From assembly GCF_029269825.1 (NCBI RefSeq), contig NZ_JARJHU010000009.1:147974-211973 (forward strand): a stretch of DNA of 64,000 nucleotides, written 5' to 3'. This DNA comes from Pedobacter sp. JY14-1 (GTDB lineage: Bacteria; Bacteroidota; Bacteroidia; Sphingobacteriales; Sphingobacteriaceae). Below, in pieces: positions 60,035 to 64,000 of this stretch. The translations under genes were made by a program, and so were the position numbers. The notes under the pieces were generated by a model. The model did not search any database and was not told the DNA's origin. It worked only from the letters and a program-made list of their open reading frames with translations. Within the stretch, counting starts at the first letter, position 1. The number at the start of each line of letters is the position of its first letter.

Positions 60035-61090
60035 CTATTTTTCCGGTCTTAAAAAATTCCAGGATAATCTTGATCGGAAATTCTTTTGCTCGTCAACCAG
60101 GAATTTAGCAATGCCATTCAAAAGATGCTCATTTTCACTTACCGTTCTGTCACCTAAGGCAACGAGCTTTTCTATATTAGCCGGGTTTGCCGCGTCAAGC
60201 CCTTCCCGAATACTTTCCAGGCTCCCCGGTTCGATACGGATATAATTTTTCTCTTTATCCACAGACTGAAATAACTGTTGCAAAAAGAAGTCACTGGTTT
60301 CCGCTACTCCACTCATCATAATGTCAATCAGTGCCGGTACGACGGCCATCGCACTGCTTTTTTTGAAATATTCATAGTCATAAGACCTTCTCGACCTTCC
60401 CGTGCCCAGAGACAACAGGTAAATATCGTTGATTCTTGTCTGGTTAAACGCCTTTGTGACATCAATAAGTCCGCTTAATGCTGGGTTGGTTGCAAATACG
60501 CCTCCGTCCAGTAAAGGATATCTTACATTTGCAAGGGAATGGATCTCCGCCACACTAAAATAGGTGGGTGCCGCCGACGTAGCACGGCAAACATCCTTTA
60601 GATAGAAATCACGAGAAGCCCCTCTTGAAATCGCATTCTGTTGCCGGAAGAAGTGTGTCTTCCGGAGTTCTATATTATAGGCGCTGATAATACACGGTTT
60701 GATCAGTTGACTTAATCTGGTCTCTCCAAAGTATTTTTCCAATACCCCCTCGAAGATCGCACTGTTATACCGCTCACCGGCAAGTCCAAGCTTTGCACGC
60801 AAACGTTTAAAAAAGCTCATTTTAAAAATCTCATTACCATGCTCCAGGTAAAGATCAAGTGCAGCCTTCGCAGAGAATCTAGGCCTTGCCGGATGGTCTT
60901 CAGATGGACAAAGCAAGAGGCAAGTCAGTATACCACCTGTGCTTGTACCTGCAAAAAAATCAAAATAGTCAACAATTGCCGCATCGGGATTCTTACTTTC
61001 CTTTTTTAGTTTCTCCTCCAGCGCCACCAGGATCATCCCGGGAATGATCCCTCTTATTCCCCCTCCGTCAATAGAAAGTATCTTCTTCAT
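60035..61090 (-). CDS. Patatin-like phospholipase
   Basis: A 351-residue cytoplasmic acyl hydrolase. The oxyanion motif DGGGIRG is at residues 8-14, the nucleophile motif GTSTGG gives Ser50, and the catalytic aspartate is in LLDGGVFATNPA near residue 198. No signal peptide or transporter domain is present, unlike secreted patatins. Proteins of this size serve as CapV effectors in CBASS defence, but no nucleotidyltransferase or other CBASS gene is nearby, so a housekeeping lipase role is more likely. It is monocistronic. Confidence 0.9.
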   Translation of the reverse strand: MKKILSIDGGGIRGIIPGMILVALEEKLKKESKNPDAAIVDYFDFFAGTSTGGILTCLLLCPSEDHPARPRFSAKAALDLYLEHGNEIFKMSFFKRLRAKLGLAGERYNSAIFEGVLEKYFGETRLSQLIKPCIISAYNIELRKTHFFRQQNAISRGASRDFYLKDVCRATSAAPTYFSVAEIHSLANVRYPLLDGGVFATNPALSGLIDVTKAFNQTRINDIYLLSLGTGRSRRSYDYEYFKKSSAMAVVPALIDIMMSGVAETSDFFLQQLFQSVDKEKNYIRIEPGSLESIREGLDAANPANIEKLVALGDRTVSENEHLLNGIAKFLVDEQKNFRSRLSWNFLRPEK

Positions 61091-61216
61091 AATTATGTTC
61101 GACCATCGGACTAATATAGGGTATTTTTCAATTTCTATGGCGACCTGCGTATTTTCTCAGTTGACCTGTATATACTTCGGGAGTAGCTTTGCATAACGAC
61201 TTCTACATCTGCCATC

Positions 61217-61282
61217 ATGACAACAGAAGTCCGACCCGGTTCAATTTTGTACTTTGTTTCCGGGTTTAAATCTGAAGGTTAG
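61217..61282 (+). CDS. Possible 21-residue ORF
   Basis: An ATG at 61217 opens 21 codons (MTTEVRPGSIL at the start) ending TAG at 61282, in the 298-base gap between the patatin and DoxX genes and 34 bases before a strong hairpin. The start of the peptide recalls short DUF2158-type proteins, so it may be a truncated remnant. No promoter was recognised. The call is weak. Confidence 0.2.
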   Translation: MTTEVRPGSILYFVSGFKSEG

Positions 61283-61316
61283 ATAATAGTTTATATATCT
61301 AAGCGCTCTTCAAATC

Positions 61317-61346
61317 AAAAAGCCGAAATTGGTATTTCGGCTTTTT
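61317..61346. terminator. Strong symmetrical terminator
   Basis: A perfect 13-bp stem, AAAAAGCCGAAAT with its complement, around a 4-base loop. T runs exist on both strands. It ends the DoxX-type gene (minus) and could end any plus-strand transcript from the preceding gap. Confidence 0.88.
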
Positions 61347-61388
61347 CCTTTTCAGGACATCAATGCCCTTTAACAGACTAATTATTCT

Positions 61389-61775
61389 CTATTCAAAAGA
61401 TTTTGCCCGAAAAAGCGAACTATAATTTCGCCTGTGGTACCATGCAAGGATCAGAACGGCGACCAGCAGGAAAGCTCCGGCACCTATACCTTCCTGGGCT
61501 AAAAAGGCATGGAACAGAACAATATTGACAACTACAGGAAAGATCAATACGTTGGCCAGTGTTACATACCGTCCTGTAACATAGGCAAGTCCGCAAACAA
61601 GCTCTGTTGCTTTGATCAACGGCATCAAATATACTGAAGCCGCGATACCCATATTGAATGTTTTTACCGCGCCATGCATTTCAGGCTGTGGAAAAAGTTT
61701 AAAAAAATAGCTTACAGAAGCGAATAAAAGCAGAAGCCCTGCAAGTGAGCGGATAATAATCACAGTAATCTTCAT
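61389..61775 (-). CDS. DoxX-like small membrane protein
   Basis: A 128-residue protein with four predicted membrane spans. The opening IIRSLAGLLLLFASVSYFFKLFP and the third-span block LIKATELVCGLAYVTGRYVTLANVLIFPVVVNIVLFH, read as consecutive blocks, match the DoxX/DoxD-like four-helix family. Members associate with quinone-linked or thiol redox enzymes; no such partner is adjacent. A TAATTTTG element (minus strand, 61814-61807) lies about 32 bases upstream of the start. Confidence 0.82.
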   Translation of the reverse strand: MKITVIIIRSLAGLLLLFASVSYFFKLFPQPEMHGAVKTFNMGIAASVYLMPLIKATELVCGLAYVTGRYVTLANVLIFPVVVNIVLFHAFLAQEGIGAGAFLLVAVLILAWYHRRNYSSLFRAKSFE

Positions 61776-61885
61776 CGTTTTTTAGTTTTACGGTTATTGA
61801 ATATACCAAAATTAGGCTAAAAAATAAACCCTTGTAATGGCACTAAACGACAATAGAAGGGGGTGATTAAGACATGCTATTGTCC

Positions 61886-63661
61886 TTACTGGCGTAATGT
61901 AACTGCTCTGACATTCACTGGCTGCCAGTCCTGAGTCCCTGCAGTCAGCGTAATTACAGTGGCTCCTGCCTGCTTCAGGTCAATACTTCCCAGGTTGATC
62001 TTTCTGTAATTTCCATATCCACCTGTATTTTCTATAGCTGTCTTCACCTTCTGCTGGCCCGTACTTAGGCAAACCGCCGTATTCCCTGGTGTGGCAACCT
62101 CTGCCTCCATCGTATAAGATCCTGGCTTTTTTACCATAATCTGCCACGAAGCAGAAGCTTTGGGATCAGTCCAAAAACCCAGATTCTGTTTTTCGCCACC
62201 TTCCGTTCCCATACTATGACCTCCTCTGGCGACATGCAGGTCCGCTACTTCCGGGCGAAGCACAATGCTGCCATCGGCCTCCGGTAATTGAATAAACGGT
62301 TTTACATCTGGCTTTCCCTTAATGATCAATTTGACCACAGTAGCTACTGGATCCGGTGCTGATTCCGGTAAATTAACCAGTATATTGTCACCTTTACGAG
62401 ATGACGTCAGTATTCTTCCGCCGGCAAGCAGTTTCGCAGACAATACAGTATTACCAAGTCCCGGCACCTCCAGCTTCTCGTTGGAAGGCCATTGATAGAT
62501 ATGCAGATATAACGCAGTGTTCCCATTTCCTTCAGCCTTCTGCGTAGCTCTTCCCCAGGAAAGTACTTTGAATGGGCTCGCTGTTGTACCATAAATAGCC
62601 TCGCTGTTCACTTTCATCCACCTGCCTATCTCTTCAAGGCGGGCTATAATGGGTTCAGGGAATTTACCGGATGGCTCGGGGCCTACATTGAGCAGATAAT
62701 TCCCTCCCTTCGACGCAGTCTCGATCAGGTTACGGATCAACTGCTGACCTGGTTTCCAGTTGTGGTCCTTTTCCTTAAATCCCCAGGTATCGTTAATCGT
62801 CATACAGGTTTCCCAAAGGCCTCTGATGCCCGTAGCCGGTATATATTGTTCTGGTGTAAACAGATCCCCCTTTATTCCACCCCCTAACCTGTCATTGGTT
62901 ATAATCCCCGGCTGTAGTGCCAGCAGTGGTAAAAACTTATCTGCACGTTCCTTAGTCATATCCGTAGGTACATCCCACCACAGTTCTGCAACATCTCCGT
63001 ATTTCGTCAGTATTTCTTTAACCTGAGGAATGGCCACCCTGTCCAGGTATTCATCAAAACTGCCCTTTTGTGCATCATCCCAGTGACCACCCGCGGCCGC
63101 GCCGCCCTTATTGCCCCAGTCATTTGCCTGCGAATAATAAAATCCCAGTTTCATTCCCTGCTTCCTGCAGGCATCTGCCAGCGGCCTGATCAGATCCTTC
63201 CCATAAGGTGTCGCCTTCACTACATTCCAGTCGCTGGCCTTGGTGTCAAACAAGGCAAACCCATCGTGATGTTTGGTTGTAATCACAATATATTTCATCC
63301 CTGCAGCCTTGGCCATAGTTACCCATTTTTCGGGGTCATATGCTGTAGGATTAAACTTTTTTGCGTATTCCTTATATACTGTTACAGGGATTCTTGCGTC
63401 ATGCATGATCCATTCCCCAAGTCCAGGGTAGTCCTTACCGTTATATACTCCCGATGGGATGGTATAGACACCCCAGTGGATGAACATCCCAAAGCGTGCC
63501 TTTTCCCACCAGGTTGTTCTTGATGTTTCTATAATTGCCCGTTGGTTAACAGACTTTACAGTTAAGGTGTCTTTATATGGGCTGTGTGCTTTCGTATCAG
63601 ACAAACCTATCATCAACGATAAGCCGGACACAAATGCAGTAAATGCATACTTTCGGTTCAT
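61886..63661 (-). CDS. GH29 alpha-L-fucosidase, secreted
   Basis: A 591-residue exported glycosidase. After a signal peptide (residues 1-25) the catalytic barrel shows WWEKARFGMFIHWG near residue 51, TKHHDGFALFDTKASDW near 129, and the nucleophile motif AELWWDVP with Asp230. A C-terminal beta domain follows from about residue 370, and the last 130 residues look like an additional carbohydrate-binding type module (SYTMEAEVATPGNTAV). It releases alpha-linked fucose from glycans. It is monocistronic, and the neighbour upstream is a DsbD-like gene. Confidence 0.93.
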   Translation of the reverse strand: MNRKYAFTAFVSGLSLMIGLSDTKAHSPYKDTLTVKSVNQRAIIETSRTTWWEKARFGMFIHWGVYTIPSGVYNGKDYPGLGEWIMHDARIPVTVYKEYAKKFNPTAYDPEKWVTMAKAAGMKYIVITTKHHDGFALFDTKASDWNVVKATPYGKDLIRPLADACRKQGMKLGFYYSQANDWGNKGGAAAGGHWDDAQKGSFDEYLDRVAIPQVKEILTKYGDVAELWWDVPTDMTKERADKFLPLLALQPGIITNDRLGGGIKGDLFTPEQYIPATGIRGLWETCMTINDTWGFKEKDHNWKPGQQLIRNLIETASKGGNYLLNVGPEPSGKFPEPIIARLEEIGRWMKVNSEAIYGTTASPFKVLSWGRATQKAEGNGNTALYLHIYQWPSNEKLEVPGLGNTVLSAKLLAGGRILTSSRKGDNILVNLPESAPDPVATVVKLIIKGKPDVKPFIQLPEADGSIVLRPEVADLHVARGGHSMGTEGGEKQNLGFWTDPKASASWQIMVKKPGSYTMEAEVATPGNTAVCLSTGQQKVKTAIENTGGYGNYRKINLGSIDLKQAGATVITLTAGTQDWQPVNVRAVTLRQ

Positions 63662-63687
63662 ACAGTTTTGGTTTACATAGTGTTACC

Positions 63688-63695
63688 CAAAGATA
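63688..63695 (-). promoter_or_regulatory. -7 promoter element for the fucosidase gene
   Basis: The minus strand reads TATCTTTG, a perfect TAnnTTTG match 27-34 bases upstream of the ATG at 63661. The -33 element is not clear. Confidence 0.45.
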
Positions 63696-63764
63696 ATTCC
63701 CGAAAAACCCTGTTACTTTGCTATTTTGTTAAATCATTCAGTGATTTTGGCAGTCAAGTCGACA

Positions 63765-64000
63765 TTAACGCTTTCGTTTAAATTCATCCAGGCCTTTCTG
63801 CAGATAAGCAGCGTATTCCTTTGCATCAAATATTGCTCCCCTGGGTCCTGTCAGGGCATTCAGTTCATGGTCCGCCAAAACATACAGCGGCTGGGCATTC
63901 GACCCGTAACGCGTAGCCTGGAAATCAAGGTTCCAGTAGCCCAGGTCATCCGTGTTGCGTTTCAATATCCTGGAATAATGAACCTTGTCGGCAGGCATTT
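63765..64000 (-). CDS. C-terminal part of a DsbD/thioredoxin-type protein (partial)
   Basis: About 78 codons of the 3' end; the gene continues past the window edge, and the ATG near the edge is internal. The sequence has the C-terminal thioredoxin-fold pattern of Bacteroidota DsbD-like proteins: FQATRYGSNAQPLYVL, with the cis-proline in QP, then a short strand and a final helix AYLQKGLDEFKRKR. The redox-active CxxC would lie upstream, outside the window. The name is therefore a moderate-confidence family match. Confidence 0.6.
   Translation of the reverse strand, partial: MPADKVHYSRILKRNTDDLGYWNLDFQATRYGSNAQPLYVLADHELNALTGPRGAIFDAKEYAAYLQKGLDEFKRKR

Noticed and set aside
60035..61090. Patatin lipase as a CBASS effector
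   Set aside because: No CD-NTase, Cap2/Cap3 or other defence gene is adjacent.
1..64000. CRISPR arrays, insertion sequences, rRNA operons
   Set aside because: No regularly spaced direct repeats, no transposase-like frame and no rRNA-like sequence were seen when reading both strands.

Overview
The window is a gene-dense stretch of a Bacteroidota chromosome, most likely a Sphingobacteriaceae member of the Pedobacter type. The evidence is a serine palmitoyltransferase very like the Sphingobacterium enzyme, a DUF6266 protein, secreted glycosidases (GH92, GH38-like, GH29), DUF1080 and PmoA-type proteins, and promoter motifs of the Bacteroidota form TTTG-N18/19-TAnnTTTG. Gene order is that of a core chromosome with carbohydrate and envelope islands. 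I found no prophage, insertion sequence, CRISPR array, rRNA or tRNA. All family assignments come from reading motifs by eye; no database search was run.

Layout. 1-4.0 kb: the tail of a membrane protein, a strong terminator, then a minus-strand operon for secreted sugar modification (PmoA/DUF6807, tandem DUF1080, Tat-exported Gfo/Idh/MocA oxidoreductase), resembling the 3-keto-glycoside route. 4.0-7.4 kb: a tightly overlapping sphingolipid operon (serine palmitoyltransferase, GNAT-type candidate ceramide synthase, candidate ceramide reductase) with a recognisable promoter. 7.8-16.5 kb: lysoplasmalogenase, then the alpha-2-macroglobulin/PBP1C pair. 16.5-19.5 kb: topA with a co-translated small conserved gene. 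19.7-24.0 kb: DUF6266 protein, an unusual 11-bp repeat array, glutathione peroxidase, a 5'-nucleotidase split into two genes, and mnmA. 24.4-26.7 kb: GH92 glycosidase. 27-34.5 kb: housekeeping genes (yigZ, DMT transporter, ribD, prmC, xerD, aroQ) and an envelope pair (family 2 glycosyltransferase, LpxL-type acyltransferase) plus wbqC.

34.5-38.1 kb: two adjacent magnesium transporters (corA, mgtE) and bioB. 38.1-47.7 kb: FUSC membrane protein, two tandem TPR paralogues behind gyrA, hemF and an MFS transporter. 47.8-51.8 kb: small lipoprotein, DUF4442, AlbA_2 protein, MATE and TauE/SafE transporters. 51.8-57.8 kb: a large FG-GAP/ASPIC lipoprotein convergent with a GH38-like protein whose metal site is altered. 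57.9-61.8 kb: a 44-residue His-ended membrane microprotein next to dinB, a beta-barrel with a 58-residue ORF, a patatin lipase and a DoxX-type protein. 61.9-64 kb: GH29 alpha-fucosidase and the end of a DsbD/thioredoxin-type protein.

The points most worth a second look are the compact sphingolipid operon, the period-11 array upstream of the DUF6266 gene, the divergent GH38-like enzyme, the dinB-linked microprotein, the split nucleotidase, and the frequent placement of -7 promoter elements almost on start codons, which suggests leaderless mRNAs.
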